Source: Pectobacterium colocasium
GTDB taxonomy: Bacteria; Pseudomonadota; Gammaproteobacteria; Enterobacterales; Enterobacteriaceae
Assembly: GCF_020181655.1 (NCBI RefSeq)
Contig: NZ_CP084032.1
Span: 3,658,001-3,722,000 of the forward strand
Direction of reading: 5' to 3'
DNA: 64,000 nt
In this document: positions 10,858-21,154 of the stretch, piece after piece
Position numbering within the stretch: the first letter of the stretch is position 1
Layout: each line of letters begins with the position of its first letter
Made by a program: the position numbers and the translations under genes
Notes under the pieces: generated by a model
What the model was told of the DNA's origin: nothing
Seen by the model: the letters and a program-made list of their open reading frames with translations, nothing else
The model's database searches: none

Positions 10858-11423
10858 AATGTACGGACGTCAACCACGGCCATGTTAGCTCGCTTAGCCG
10901 CTTCAATACCGTAGTCTGCATCTTCAAACACAATACATTGTTCCGGTGCGACAGAAATCAATGCGGCACAACGCAAAAAGGTATCTGGAAAAGGCTTATG
11001 TTGAATGACATCATCAGCGCCAACGATCGCATCAAAATAATCATGCAATCCCAAATGTATTAGCAATCTATCCGCCATGCCATGCGTGCTACCCGTACCG
11101 ACCGCCATAGGGCGCCGTCCGCGATAATGTTTAACCACATCAATCAGCGGTAGTGGTTTTACTGTATCCAGCAGCATTTCTTCAACAACGGCCGTTTTTT
11201 CCGCCGCCAGTTGGTGAGCATCAATATCAGCCTGATAGCTGTCGATAATACGCTGTGCAATATGCCAGGTGGGCGAGCCGTTCAATGCGGTCATGGCGCT
11301 GGCATCATATCTCATACCATACCGTGCAAGAACCTCATCCCACGCCTTATGGTGCGTCGGTTCAGTATCGAGTAAGGTGCCATCCATATCAAAGATCAGC
11401 CCTTGATAGCGATCGTACATCAT
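10854..11423 (-). CDS. yqaB: HAD-family fructose-1-phosphatase YqaB
   Basis: This 189-residue HAD phosphatase has the motif-I nucleophile in FDMDGTLLDTEP (D12 and D14), VGTGSTHGMAD as motif II, and FEDADYGIEAA as the acidic motif IV with cap type I. E. coli YqaB hydrolyses fructose-1-phosphate and related sugar phosphates. Two ATGs (11423 and 11420) are equally possible starts. It overlaps yqaA by four bases. Confidence 0.92.
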   Translation of the reverse strand: MMYDRYQGLIFDMDGTLLDTEPTHHKAWDEVLARYGMRYDASAMTALNGSPTWHIAQRIIDSYQADIDAHQLAAEKTAVVEEMLLDTVKPLPLIDVVKHYRGRRPMAVGTGSTHGMADRLLIHLGLHDYFDAIVGADDVIQHKPFPDTFLRCAALISVAPEQCIVFEDADYGIEAAKRANMAVVDVRTL

Positions 11424-11824
11424 GACTCCATGATCACTGAAAAGAGAGCTTACTTTATCGTAAAGTGAAAACGTTGTCGCTTACTCAATAACCTTATAAA
11501 AAACAGGTTATTACTACCATAGTGGTAAGAAAACCTTTATTTATTCACCGATTCAATATCGGTATACAGACTGGATAGGAGACAAGAATTAAGGTACGAA
11601 CGTAATGAGAGAAATATCGTTATGATATATAGGTAAGAGAGCACAATGATGCTATCGCACCACAAGCAGATAAAGGATATTTGATAAAATAAGCGTGGTG
11701 TATCTGAACACATTATCTGACTTATATCGTAATAACAGGACGTCGATTACGGGATGTCACTCTTGCGCTGATTAATCCACGCTAAGGTAGAAAGCAAGAC
11801 AGATATTTTATTTACATCAGAATA
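11424..11824. other. Gene-free region between yqaB and the tRNA cluster
   Basis: No credible open frame, RNA gene or repeat is seen. It contains the promoter region of yqaB and the downstream trailer of the tRNA transcript. Confidence 0.5.
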
Positions 11825-11960
11825 TGGTGCATCCGGGAGGATTACTCGGCTTCGCCTCGCCCTTCGGGCCGTTGCTAAAGCAACGTTTTCCTCCCTTGTT
11901 CCTATAAACCAAGACTATCGCTTATAAGAGCAAGATAACAACCTTATCCATATCGAAATA
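11825..11960 (-). repeat. tRNA-Arg tail repeat, copy A
   Basis: The first 19 bases (11825-11843) exactly equal the 3' end of the adjacent tRNA-Arg genes, CCA included, but the rest of the tRNA is missing. A structured segment follows, with nested hairpins including GTTGCTAAAGCAAC, then a spacer. Nearly the same 136-base unit recurs at 12083-12219. This resembles the 19-base tRNA-tail repeats (rtT) of the E. coli tyrT operon. Confidence 0.7.
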
Positions 11961-12037
11961 TGGTGCATCCGGGAGGATTCGAACCTCCGACCGCTCGGTT
12001 CGTAGCCGAGTACTCTATCCAGCTGAGCTACGGATGC
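11961..12037 (-). tRNA. tRNA-Arg(ACG), first copy
   Basis: A full 77-base cloverleaf with encoded CCA (complement of TGG at 11961-11963), GCATCCG acceptor arm and anticodon ACG. It is the last tRNA of a minus-strand cluster transcribed from the tRNA-Ser side, the counterpart of E. coli argVYZQ-serV. Confidence 0.97.
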
Positions 12038-12082
12038 AGAGTGTGGTGCAGAAATAAGGGAATTGAACGAGATACTTAAGAA

Positions 12083-12219
12083 TGGTGCATCCAGGAAGAT
12101 TATTCGGCTTCGCCTCGCCTTTTGGCGCTGTTGCTAAAGCAACGTTTTCCTCCCTTGTTCCTATAAACCAAGACTATCGGTTATAAGAGCAAGATAACAA
12201 CCTTATCCATATCGAAATA
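12083..12219 (-). repeat. tRNA-Arg tail repeat, copy B
   Basis: A second copy of the 136-base spacer unit. Its 19-base tRNA-tail (12083-12101) has two mismatches to the tRNA 3' end; the rest is nearly identical to copy A. Each unit sits on the 3' side of the next tRNA, so unit plus tRNA (about 213 bp) has been duplicated. Confidence 0.7.
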
Positions 12220-12296
12220 TGGTGCATCCGGGAGGATTCGAACCTCCGACCGCTCGGTTCGTAGCCGAGTACTCTATCCAGCTGAGCTACGGATGC
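12220..12296 (-). tRNA. tRNA-Arg(ACG), second copy
   Basis: Identical to the neighbouring tRNA-Arg genes, 77 bases with encoded CCA and anticodon ACG. Confidence 0.97.
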
Positions 12297-12368
12297 ATTA
12301 ATAATTCTTTATCTACGACAAAACTTTCTTTTATTAATACTGCGTGCCTTGCAAAGGCATCTATTTAA

Positions 12369-12445
12369 TGGTGCATCCGGGAGGATTCGAACCTCCGACC
12401 GCTCGGTTCGTAGCCGAGTACTCTATCCAGCTGAGCTACGGATGC
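12369..12445 (-). tRNA. tRNA-Arg(ACG), third copy
   Basis: Identical to the other two copies. It lies only 8 bases from the tRNA-Ser 3' end. Confidence 0.97.
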
Positions 12446-12453
12446 ATATTAAA

Positions 12454-12546
12454 TGGCGGTGAGGGAGGGATTCGAACCCTCGATGCAGCTTTTGACCGCA
12501 TACTCCCTTAGCAGGGGAGCGCCTTCAGCCTCTCGGCCACCTCACC
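12454..12546 (-). tRNA. serV: tRNA-Ser(GCT)
   Basis: A 93-base class II tRNA with a long variable arm, GGTGAGG acceptor stem, encoded CCA and anticodon GCT, reading AGC and AGT. It is first in the tRNA transcript, as E. coli serV is beside the argVYZQ genes. Confidence 0.96.
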
Positions 12547-12609
12547 TTACATTACCTGGTGCGCTACTAAGAACTTCTTGTTAGTGCTCACCGGTACTGC
12601 GTGGCGCAC

Positions 12610-12637
12610 ATATTACTTTCCCAGACTTATAAGTCAA
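12610..12637 (-). promoter_or_regulatory. Promoter of the serV-arg tRNA operon
   Basis: On the minus strand, TTGACT (12632-12637) and TAATAT (12610-12615) are 16 bases apart. The GC-rich GTGCGCCACGC after the -10 box is a discriminator of the kind found at stringently controlled stable RNA promoters. Transcription should start near 12602. Confidence 0.75.
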
Positions 12638-12840
12638 ACAATTTTTCCCACCTTGTGTTCGTTTGAACAATTCGCATCCAAGACGAGCATTTTCACAACA
12701 AAAAGTTTGTTTTATCGACAGAAAAACAGGCGGTTACCTTGAGAAAGGAATCACACAGTAAAAATGAATCTATCGATAAATGTGTGGGGGAAAAGCGGGA
12801 AAGAGCAATTGCGTCCCGCTAAGACGAGACGCATTGTCAA

Positions 12841-13026
12841 TCAATATGACGTTGGTTGAGATTTTTCGGCCTGAATACGCTGATAGATCTCTTCACGGTG
12901 GACAGAAACCTCTTTAGGTGCATTAACACCAATACGCACCTGGTTGCCTTTCACTCCTAATACGGTAACCGTTACCTCATCGCCGATCATGAGGGTTTCG
13001 CCAACTCGACGAGTCAAAATAAGCAT
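12841..13026 (-). CDS. csrA: Carbon storage regulator CsrA/RsmA
   Basis: This 61-residue protein is full length and begins [20 protein letters not shown]. CsrA binds GGA motifs in mRNA leaders and controls translation and stability; in Pectobacterium, as RsmA, it represses exoenzyme and virulence genes. It lies between alaS and the tRNA cluster, as in E. coli. The 250 bases upstream are free of genes and should hold its promoters. Confidence 0.98.
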   Translation of the reverse strand: MLILTRRVGETLMIGDEVTVTVLGVKGNQVRIGVNAPKEVSVHREEIYQRIQAEKSQPTSY

Positions 13027-13281
13027 TCTTTGCTCCTTGAAAGATTATAAAGAGTCGGGTCTCTCTGTCTCCCCGCCATTATCCATCATGTGCCGTGAAA
13101 ACGTAAACCTAGACGATGGTATAAGCACCACCACCACACTCCGGTTTGTCACTACTTGTTAGTTTAGTCGATATCAGTAGCTTGTGCTTTTGTTATCACA
13201 ACAGCAGGGCTGAGCGTCTCATACTTCAGAATCTCTGAAGGTAGCACACGTCCCCCCCACTTGCCGGACCCTTTTCCGCAG

Positions 13282-13319
13282 ACAAAAACGCCACAACCAG
13301 AAAGTTATGGCGTTTTTGT
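13282..13319. terminator. Bidirectional terminator after alaS
   Basis: A 12-bp stem (ACAAAAACGCCA 13282-13293 with TGGCGTTTTTGT 13308-13319) carries A and T runs within its arms, so it works in both directions. It lies 30 bases beyond the alaS stop. Confidence 0.85.
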
Positions 13320-13350
13320 TGGATAACGCGAATAAAACGTTATCTCTTGT

Positions 13351-15978
13351 TTATAGCTTAGCAGCGACCCAAGATTCAACACTTGCCAGCGCAGCAGGCA
13401 ATGCTGACACGTCTGAACCACCAGCCTGGGCCATATCCGGACGGCCACCGCCTTTACCACCAACCTGTTGGGCAACAAACCCAATCAGTTCACCGGCTTT
13501 TACGCGGTCGGTCAGATCTTTCGTTACACCAGAAATCAAGCTAACCCGGCCTTCTGCCGCCGTTCCGAGAACAATAACAGCAGACCCTAGCTGATTCTTC
13601 AGATCATCCACCATCGTGCGCAGCAGCTTAGGATCCACGTTGTCCAGTTGCGTAACCAGCAACTTCACGCCGCTCACCTCTTTTGCTTTGCCGGACAGTG
13701 ACGAGCTTTCCTGCGCCGCCTGCTGAGCCTTCAACTGCTGAAGCTCTTTCTCCAACGTGCGGGCACGATCCAGAACAGAGCGTACCTTATCCGTCAGGTT
13801 GTGACTATCCCCTTTCAGCAGTTGCGCGATATCTTGCAGAACGTCGCTCTGGCGGTGCAGCGCAGAAAGCGCATTTTCACCCGTGGTCGCTTCAATACGA
13901 CGCACTCCGGCTGCGGTACCTGATTCTGAAATGATTTGGAACAGGCCGATATCACCAGTACGGCTTGCGTGTGTGCCCCCGCACAGTTCAATGGAGAAAT
14001 CCCCCATCGTCAGCACACGAACATGGTCGTCGTACTTCTCACCGAACAGCGCCATCGCGCCCTTCGCTCTTGCATCATCCAGCGCCATGACATCCGTTTG
14101 CACGGTAAGGTTGCGGCGGATTTGCGCATTGACGATATCTTCAACCTGACGAATCTGCTCAGGTTTCATCGCTTCCGTATGTGAGAAGTCAAAACGCAGA
14201 TAGCTATCATTAACCAGAGAACCTTTCTGCGCGACATGATCGCCCAGAACCTGACGCAGCGCGGCATGGAGCAGGTGCGTTGCGGAGTGATTCAGACGAA
14301 TACGATCGCGACGTTGGCTATCAACGTTGGCATCAACACTGTCATTAACACGCAGTGTCCCCTGAGTCAGTTTACCGACGTGGCCGATTGCCTGACCATA
14401 TTTCTGAGTATCCTGAACAGCAAAGCTGACGCCCGCGTTTTTCAGTTCTCCCTGATCGCCAACCTGACCACCGGATTCACCATAGAATGGTGTTTCATTC
14501 AGGATCACGACCGCTTCATCACCTGCAGCAATCTGATCAACCGCGTTTCCATTGTGATAAAGCGCAATAACTTTCGCTTGCTGCTGCGTTTTTTCATAAC
14601 CGCAGAATGGCGTAGTTTCATCCACACGAATAAGACTGTTGTAATCAACGCCAAAGCCGCTGGCCTCACGCGCACGCTGGCGCTGAGCCGTCATCGCAGC
14701 TTCAAAACCTTCTTCATCGACTTTCAGGCCACGCTCGCGGCACACATCCGCAGTAAGGTCGACAGGGAAACCATAGGTGTCATACAGACGGAAGGCCGTT
14801 TCGCCATCCAGCGTATCCCCTTTCAGGTTTTTAATTTCTTCGTCCAGCAGTGACAGGCCGCGCTCCAGCGTACGAGCAAACTGCTCTTCTTCCATCTTCA
14901 GCGCTTGCTCAACGACAGACTGCTGCTTTTTCAACTCTTCCGCTGCCGGCCCCATGACTTCAATCAGTGGCGCAACCAGTTTGTAGAAGAAGGCATCCGT
15001 AGCGCCCAGCATGTTACCGTGACGTGCAGCGCGGCGAATGATACGGCGCAAGACATAACCACGGTTTTCATTAGACGGCGTCACGCCATCCGCAATCAGG
15101 AACGCACAAGAACGGATATGGTCAGCGATAACACGCAGCGATTTATTCGTTAAATCCGTCGTACCGACGGCTTTAGCAACCGCCTCAATCAGCGTTTTGA
15201 ACAAATCAATGTCATAGTTTGAATTGACGTGCTGCAACACGGCAGAAATACGCTCTAACCCCATTCCGGTATCGACGGAAGGTTTCGGCAGCGGCAGCAT
15301 CGTGCCATCAACCTGACGGTTGAACTGCATGAATACCAAGTTCCAAATTTCGATATAGCGGTCGCCATCTTCATCAGGGCTTCCCGGTGGGCCACCCGCG
15401 ATGTGTTCACCGTGATCGAAGAAAATCTCGGTACACGGACCGCATGGCCCAGTTTCGCCCATCTGCCAGAAGTTATCAGAGGCGTAAGGTCCGCCTTTGT
15501 TATCACCAATACGAATAATTCTTTCGCGCGGTACGCCAACTTCATCAGCCCAAATGTCGTAGGCCTCATCATCCGTTGCGTATACCGTTACCCACAGTTT
15601 CTCTTTCGGCAGGTTGAACCACTGGGGAGAGGTCAGCAATTCCCACGCATAACGGATCGCATCATGCTTAAAGTAATCACCGAAGCTGAAGTTACCCAAC
15701 ATTTCAAAGAAAGTGTGGTGGCGGGCGGTATAACCTACGTTTTCCAGGTCATTATGTTTACCACCGGCACGCACGCAGCGCTGCGAGGTTGTCGCACGGA
15801 CATAGTTACGTTTATCCAGCCCGAGGAACACATCTTTAAACTGGTTCATACCCGCATTGGTGAATAACAATGTCGGATCGTTGTTCGGCACCAGAGAGCT
15901 GCTATCAACAACCTGGTGTCCCTTACTGTGGAAAAAATCGAGAAACGCTTGACGGATCTCAGCGGTGCTCTTGCTCAT
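13351..15978 (-). CDS. alaS: Alanyl-tRNA synthetase
   Basis: AlaRS charges tRNA-Ala, edits mischarged Ser and Gly, and uses zinc. The 875 residues cover the class II catalytic core (from residue 1, with [15 protein letters not shown]), the editing domain with [12 protein letters not shown] and CGGTH zinc-binding residues, and the C-terminal C-Ala domain with a glycine-rich end ([18 protein letters not shown]). Length equals E. coli AlaRS. It lies between recX and csrA in the conserved order. Confidence 0.98.
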   Translation of the reverse strand: MSKSTAEIRQAFLDFFHSKGHQVVDSSSLVPNNDPTLLFTNAGMNQFKDVFLGLDKRNYVRATTSQRCVRAGGKHNDLENVGYTARHHTFFEMLGNFSFGDYFKHDAIRYAWELLTSPQWFNLPKEKLWVTVYATDDEAYDIWADEVGVPRERIIRIGDNKGGPYASDNFWQMGETGPCGPCTEIFFDHGEHIAGGPPGSPDEDGDRYIEIWNLVFMQFNRQVDGTMLPLPKPSVDTGMGLERISAVLQHVNSNYDIDLFKTLIEAVAKAVGTTDLTNKSLRVIADHIRSCAFLIADGVTPSNENRGYVLRRIIRRAARHGNMLGATDAFFYKLVAPLIEVMGPAAEELKKQQSVVEQALKMEEEQFARTLERGLSLLDEEIKNLKGDTLDGETAFRLYDTYGFPVDLTADVCRERGLKVDEEGFEAAMTAQRQRAREASGFGVDYNSLIRVDETTPFCGYEKTQQQAKVIALYHNGNAVDQIAAGDEAVVILNETPFYGESGGQVGDQGELKNAGVSFAVQDTQKYGQAIGHVGKLTQGTLRVNDSVDANVDSQRRDRIRLNHSATHLLHAALRQVLGDHVAQKGSLVNDSYLRFDFSHTEAMKPEQIRQVEDIVNAQIRRNLTVQTDVMALDDARAKGAMALFGEKYDDHVRVLTMGDFSIELCGGTHASRTGDIGLFQIISESGTAAGVRRIEATTGENALSALHRQSDVLQDIAQLLKGDSHNLTDKVRSVLDRARTLEKELQQLKAQQAAQESSSLSGKAKEVSGVKLLVTQLDNVDPKLLRTMVDDLKNQLGSAVIVLGTAAEGRVSLISGVTKDLTDRVKAGELIGFVAQQVGGKGGGRPDMAQAGGSDVSALPAALASVESWVAAKL

Positions 15979-16116
15979 AATTGTCCTGGAATCAAGCTAG
16001 AAGAACAGGTCGCGGGCAAGGTTAGTCCAGCATGCTGACGCTACCGAGCAACTCACGAACAAAAAAGTGGGAATAAGATAAATTTTCTTCGATGGGAAGT
16101 AAAATCCCGTATGCGT

Positions 16117-16641
16117 TCAATCTGAAAAATTCGTATAAATTGACTGGATTTCTTCATGAAAGAAGCCGCGATAGAGCAGATATCGCTGATGTTTGACTTT
16201 GTCTTTCCATTCATCGGACAGAGGGTGCCCGAATTTTCGCTCTACAACTGATTTCGCCAGCGCGCACCAATCAATATCGCTCTCGTCTAATGCCGTAGCT
16301 AATATCGTCTTATCGATTCCTTTCTGGCTAAGCTCCATTTTAATTCGCTGAACGCCATAACCTTTGCGACTTCGGCTGCTGATATAGCGGCGTGCATAGC
16401 GCGCATCATCCAGCCAACCGTGCTCTTTGCAATAAGCAATAGCCGCTTCCACATCTTCTGCTGCAGCTCGGGCAGTCGCGTCGTCCGCTTCATCTTCTGC
16501 TTCTGCACTTTCTGATTTATATAAATACGCCGCACATTTGCGGCGTATTTCGGCTTCACTATAATCCCGAACAGACAGCACATTCATCGCATAGCGTAAG
16601 GGTTTATTCATCCATCTACCCGCTGATGTGTTTTCATCCAC
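16117..16641 (-). CDS. recX: RecA regulatory protein RecX
   Basis: RecX inhibits RecA filament growth. The 174-residue frame contains the helical repeats of the family, with ARRYISSRSRKGYGVQRIKMELSQKGI in the middle and HQRYLLYRGFFHEEIQSI at the C-terminus. It is immediately downstream of recA (33 bases), as in E. coli, and is expected to be made by read-through. The N-terminus is uncertain: ATG 16641 is used here, while 16611 and 16593 are alternatives. An acidic insert near residues 44-60 is unusually rich in Glu and Ala. Confidence 0.93.
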   Translation of the reverse strand: MDENTSAGRWMNKPLRYAMNVLSVRDYSEAEIRRKCAAYLYKSESAEAEDEADDATARAAAEDVEAAIAYCKEHGWLDDARYARRYISSRSRKGYGVQRIKMELSQKGIDKTILATALDESDIDWCALAKSVVERKFGHPLSDEWKDKVKHQRYLLYRGFFHEEIQSIYTNFSD

Positions 16642-16674
16642 TGATGTGCTTTGTCGCAGGGAATCCAGCCACCA

Positions 16675-17799
<1,125 letters not shown>

Positions 17800-17825
17800 T
17801 CATGAATTGCCGAATAATTACTGAC

Positions 17826-17853
17826 ATTATACTGTATGCGCATACAGCATCAA
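17826..17853 (-). promoter_or_regulatory. recA promoter with embedded LexA box
   Basis: On the minus strand, TTGATG (17848-17853) and TATAAT (17826-17831) are 16 bases apart. The spacer is exactly a LexA operator core, CTGT-N8-ACAG (17832-17847), so bound LexA would cover the polymerase site. Confidence 0.92.
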
Positions 17854-17855
17854 GG

Positions 17856-18350
17856 TTATTTTTTCAGAAACGCGTCGAGCAGCGTTTGCAGCGCAAAATG
17901 GACCGATTGCAAACGAACCGCGTTTCGATCTCCGCTAAACCGCATTGTCCGCGCAAATGCTTCGCCCCGTTTGTCTGTAAAGCCAAACCATACCGTACCG
18001 ACAGGCTTCTCTTCGGTCCCGCCGTCAGGCCCGGCGACGCCGCTTACCGAGATGGCAAAATCTGCATCGGCAGCCTGCAACGCCCCTGCCGCCATCTCAT
18101 TGACGACGGCTTCACTCACCGCACCGTGCCGTTCCAATGTCTCCGCGCCCACATTTACCAGACGCTGCTTGGCCAGATTGCTGTATGTCACAAATCCATA
18201 GTCAAACCAGCAGGAACTGCCTGCGACATCAGTAATAGACTTAGCCAGCCAGCCCCCAGTGCAGGATTCCGCGCACGTCAGCGTAGCACCACGCGCCTTC
18301 AGTTTTTCACCGACCAAAACACTTAACCGCAGAATGTCAGCTTCCGTCAT
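17856..18350 (-). CDS. pncC: Nicotinamide-nucleotide amidohydrolase PncC (CinA C-terminal family)
   Basis: This 164-residue stand-alone CinA C-terminal domain deamidates NMN to NaMN in pyridine nucleotide recycling. The family motif TCAESCTGGWLAKSITDVAGSS (about 24-45) and the ISVSGVAGPDGGTEEKPVGTVW stretch are clear. It is next to recA on the same strand, as in E. coli. Confidence 0.95.
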   Translation of the reverse strand: MTEADILRLSVLVGEKLKARGATLTCAESCTGGWLAKSITDVAGSSCWFDYGFVTYSNLAKQRLVNVGAETLERHGAVSEAVVNEMAAGALQAADADFAISVSGVAGPDGGTEEKPVGTVWFGFTDKRGEAFARTMRFSGDRNAVRLQSVHFALQTLLDAFLKK

Positions 18351-18588
18351 TGCCGCCTCATCTTAATCAAGGATTGTTGGGTCAGGGTAACACTTTTCCC
18401 TGAAAAAGACGCCTCGCTGCGCGGGATGCGAAGCGCATAGCAAAGAAGATGAAAAGGGATGAAAAACGAGGGAAAGCGAATAAAACGCCGCCGGTAATCA
18501 GGAAGATAATCAGGAAGAAAATAACGCGACTTTACTCTGTAGTCAGTAGGGTACGAGTGGACAGTCAGGTACAAAGCATATAGATAAA

Positions 18589-19761
18589 AATAATACTAAA
18601 TAACTTTGCCAAATAGTAGATCACTTGAAGGGAACTCAGTCCGAGTTATGCGATCTGATCAATCGCCAAATCAAAACAAATCACCAACCGGACTGAGCGA
18701 TGCCGATCATAGCAGCAATCCCTGATGAAGAACGACGACTAATGCGTAAAGAAGCCCAACAGACACATGATAAAAATTACTCCAGACGACTCATCGCCAT
18801 ACTGATGCTGCATCGGGGAATGACTGTCACCGACGTTGCCAGACTGCTTTGTGCGGCCCGCTCATCGGTTGGAAGATGGATAAATTGGTTTACTTTACAT
18901 GGTGTTGAAGGTCTAAAGAGCCTCAAAGCCGGACGAGCACCGCGCTGGCCAGTCGCTGATATCCTGCATATGCTACCGCTTCTTATTAAACGCTCTCCTC
19001 AGGATTTTGGCTGGCTGCGCTCCCGCTGGAGTACCGAGTTGTTGGCACTTATCATTAACCGGCTTTTTAACGTGACGCTTCATCCTTCCACGTTACATCG
19101 CTATCTGAGACGAGCGGGTATTGTCTGGCGCAGAGCCGCGCCAACACTGAAAATCAAAGATCCAGATTATGAGGAAAAACGATTCGTCATCGAACAGGCG
19201 GTCTCTCGGAAACAAACGGAGCATCCCGTGTTTTATCAGGATGAAGTAGATATCGACCTGAACCCGAAAATCGGCGCGGACTGGATGCTCAAAGGGCAAC
19301 AGAAACGTATTACTACGCCGGGACAGAACCAAAAGTATTATCTGGCAGGGGCACTGCATTCGGATACGGGACGAGTCCATTACGTTGGCGGCAGTAAAAA
19401 GTGTTCTGATTTATTTATCAAGCTGTTAGAGACATTACGGCGGACATATCGGCGAGCGAAAACCATTACGCTGGTCGTTGATAATTACATCATTCATAAA
19501 AGCCACAAGGTGAAAAAGTGGCTGGAAAAAAATACGAAGTTCCGGTTGTTGTTCCTGCCCACGTATTCGCCGTGGCTAAATCCAATCGAGTTGCTGTGGT
19601 TGTCGTTACACGAAACGATAACGCGTAACCATCAGTGCCGGTATATGTGGCAGTTACTGGAACAGGTAAAATTATTTATGAATGCCGCTTCACCGTTCCC
19701 CGGCAATCAGCATGGTCTGGCTAAAGTGGAGCGGTATTAGGCGAAGTCATTTAGCGTAATT
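18589..19761 (+). mobile_element. IS630-family insertion sequence (ends approximate)
   Basis: Imperfect inverted repeats surround the transposase gene: 18589-18610 (ending CTAAATAACTTTGCC) and the complement of 19740-19761 (ending CTAAATGACTTCGCC), 17 of 22 matching. The right end is followed by TA, the invariant IS630 target, but the left end as drawn is not preceded by TA, so that boundary may be off by a few bases or eroded. Bases 18351-18588 hold no gene I can support. Confidence 0.8.
18700..19740 (+). CDS. IS630-family transposase
   Basis: The 346-residue protein has an N-terminal helix-turn-helix (VTDVARLLCAARSSVGRWINWF), a winged-helix linker, and a DDE domain with YQDEVDIDLNPKIGADWMLKG, TLVVDNYIIHKS and the terminal PTYSPWLNPIELLWLSLHE segment. 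These are the diagnostic IS630 features. The frame is undamaged. Confidence 0.92.
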   Translation: MPIIAAIPDEERRLMRKEAQQTHDKNYSRRLIAILMLHRGMTVTDVARLLCAARSSVGRWINWFTLHGVEGLKSLKAGRAPRWPVADILHMLPLLIKRSPQDFGWLRSRWSTELLALIINRLFNVTLHPSTLHRYLRRAGIVWRRAAPTLKIKDPDYEEKRFVIEQAVSRKQTEHPVFYQDEVDIDLNPKIGADWMLKGQQKRITTPGQNQKYYLAGALHSDTGRVHYVGGSKKCSDLFIKLLETLRRTYRRAKTITLVVDNYIIHKSHKVKKWLEKNTKFRLLFLPTYSPWLNPIELLWLSLHETITRNHQCRYMWQLLEQVKLFMNAASPFPGNQHGLAKVERY

Positions 19762-20108
19762 TACATACAGCCTGCGCAACTGGTGCATCGCCAGTCCTGC
19801 TTATTTATAGCCTGAAAGAAATATCTAAAATAACACTCTTCGATTGGGACATTATTTTCTTCGAAGCTATCGGCAAGCCAGTCGATATTCTCCAGAATCC
19901 AATCGTCCTCATCTAATCCATCCCGGTAGGTTTCATCATCAGGATCGATGATAGAGTAGATTCCCATCGTTCCCATATGATTTTCTGTATATTTTTCCGG
20001 TAGCGAAAAATCTTTCTCTTTATAAGATATTAACCAATGACCGTGGCAAAGCAGATTGCCATTACGGCTCCACCGGGCAACAAATGGGTTATTCATATTT
20101 ATTCTCAC
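19761..20108 (-). CDS. Small acidic protein with a cysteine-rich tail, unknown function
   Basis: The frame has 115 codons; ATG 20096 (MNNPFVARW) is a plausible alternative start. I do not recognise a named function. It is rich in Asp and Glu (for instance DETYRDGLDEDDWILENIDW) and ends in C-T-S-C-A-G-C-M, which could bind a metal. The stop codon TAA uses base 19761, the last base of the IS630 element, plus the flanking TA. The native C-terminus may therefore have been trimmed or slightly changed by the insertion. Acidic proteins of this size can be immunity proteins, but nothing nearby supports that here. Confidence 0.55.
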   Translation of the reverse strand: MRINMNNPFVARWSRNGNLLCHGHWLISYKEKDFSLPEKYTENHMGTMGIYSIIDPDDETYRDGLDEDDWILENIDWLADSFEENNVPIEECYFRYFFQAINKQDWRCTSCAGCM

Positions 20109-20300
20109 CAGAAAAAACCTGCTTATAAACGTAGCATGACACGTTTATAAAGTAAATCGCCCACAGCCAATGTATTATTTAAAGGCTTGAAGCTATGGCC
20201 AACTATCTATTACATCTTAATAGGTACAAACCCATTAACAATAAATTGATAAATATCAATTCATATAAAAATAAAATACCTAAATAGAGAAATACAAATA

Positions 20301-20327
20301 AAAAAAAGCCCACTAAAAATAGTGGGC
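20301..20327 (-). terminator. Rho-independent terminator
   Basis: On the minus strand a 7-bp stem (GCCCACT 20308-20314 with AGTGGGC 20321-20327) is followed by seven Ts (20307 down to 20301). It lies 50 bases beyond the small frame ending at 20377 and supports that frame being a real transcript end. Confidence 0.8.
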
Positions 20328-20376
20328 GGGGTACAGCTATTATCGTTATGGAAAAACCCTGGTGTTTTGCGGCACG

Positions 20377-20565
20377 TCATTCGGCTTCTGTCTGATGCTT
20401 ACAGTACCGAATGAACATTAACTCAACATTAGGCACGCAAAAATTCTGTCTATTGCTGTGATAGCCTGCATCAACACTATCCCATATCATCCACCGCTTC
20501 CCGCTTTGCTTCACTGGCAGATATCGGTCAGAATGGTGTGCATATGCCCATAAAGGGGTAACCAT
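20377..20565 (-). CDS. Small hypothetical protein
   Basis: A 62-codon minus-strand frame followed closely by a good terminator. The product is small and aromatic (LWAYAHHSDRYLPVK, GKRWMIWDSVDAGYH) with no signal peptide or membrane segment. I do not recognise it. Its promoter would overlap that of the divergent SRPBCC gene. Evidence is only the frame and the terminator, so confidence is moderate. Confidence 0.4.
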   Translation of the reverse strand: MVTPLWAYAHHSDRYLPVKQSGKRWMIWDSVDAGYHSNRQNFCVPNVELMFIRYCKHQTEAE

Positions 20566-20584
20566 CGATTAGGGAGAATGACGG

Positions 20585-21073
20585 GTGTTTCCCTCTTTCT
20601 TAAAAAGAACCGCAGCGAAAAACGGCAGCTATGCCAATGAGATCAGCAGCAGCATTACTATCAATCGCCCGGCGGAACGCTTGTTTGATCTTTGGCGTAA
20701 ACCGGAAACGCTGCCGATCCTGATGGGACATTTCGCCAGTATCGAGATACTGAACTATACCGACTCCAACTGGCGGATTAACACGCCGATTGGCGCGCTC
20801 ATTGAATGGCAGGCTCGTATTATTGATGAAAAACCAGGGGAGTACATCCACTGGCGTTCGCTGGAAGGGGCACGGGTTCCCAATGAAGGCAGGCTCTCTT
20901 TTCAACCTGCCGCATCGGAAGCAGGTACAGCCGTGACGCTGACGATTCGCTACAATCCACCGGGAGGCTTGATTGGGAAGAAGATCGGCCAAATGTTTGA
21001 TATGTTTTCTCGCGATATGCTGACGAAAACGCTCTATCGTTTCAAAAAATTAGCGGAGGATGAGCTGGTCTAA
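20585..21073 (+). CDS. SRPBCC-family protein (polyketide cyclase/START-like)
   Basis: The 162-residue protein has the START-like fold pattern: ISSSITINRPAERLFDLWRKPETLPILMGHFASIE at the start, WRINTPIGALIEWQARI in the middle sheet and the long C-terminal helix ending LYRFKKLAEDEL. Such proteins bind lipids or small hydrophobic molecules; substrate cannot be told here. The start is GTG 20585, after a GGGAGAATG stretch; the ATG at 20578 is in another frame. Confidence 0.8.
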   Translation: MFPSFLKRTAAKNGSYANEISSSITINRPAERLFDLWRKPETLPILMGHFASIEILNYTDSNWRINTPIGALIEWQARIIDEKPGEYIHWRSLEGARVPNEGRLSFQPAASEAGTAVTLTIRYNPPGGLIGKKIGQMFDMFSRDMLTKTLYRFKKLAEDELV

Positions 21074-21154
21074 GCCACACCAGCCCTCCAGCAGCAGGTC
21101 ATCATCGCCCCTTTTCCTGAACTGACGACAGCGCCCCAAAAAGAGGAACGTAGA

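Noticed and set aside
11825..11843. A fourth, truncated tRNA-Arg gene
   Set aside because: Only the 19-base 3' tail is present; no anticodon arm follows, so it is a tail repeat.
18347..18574. A 75-codon minus-strand frame between pncC and the IS630 element
   Set aside because: No ribosome-binding site or family resemblance; it overlaps the pncC start region.
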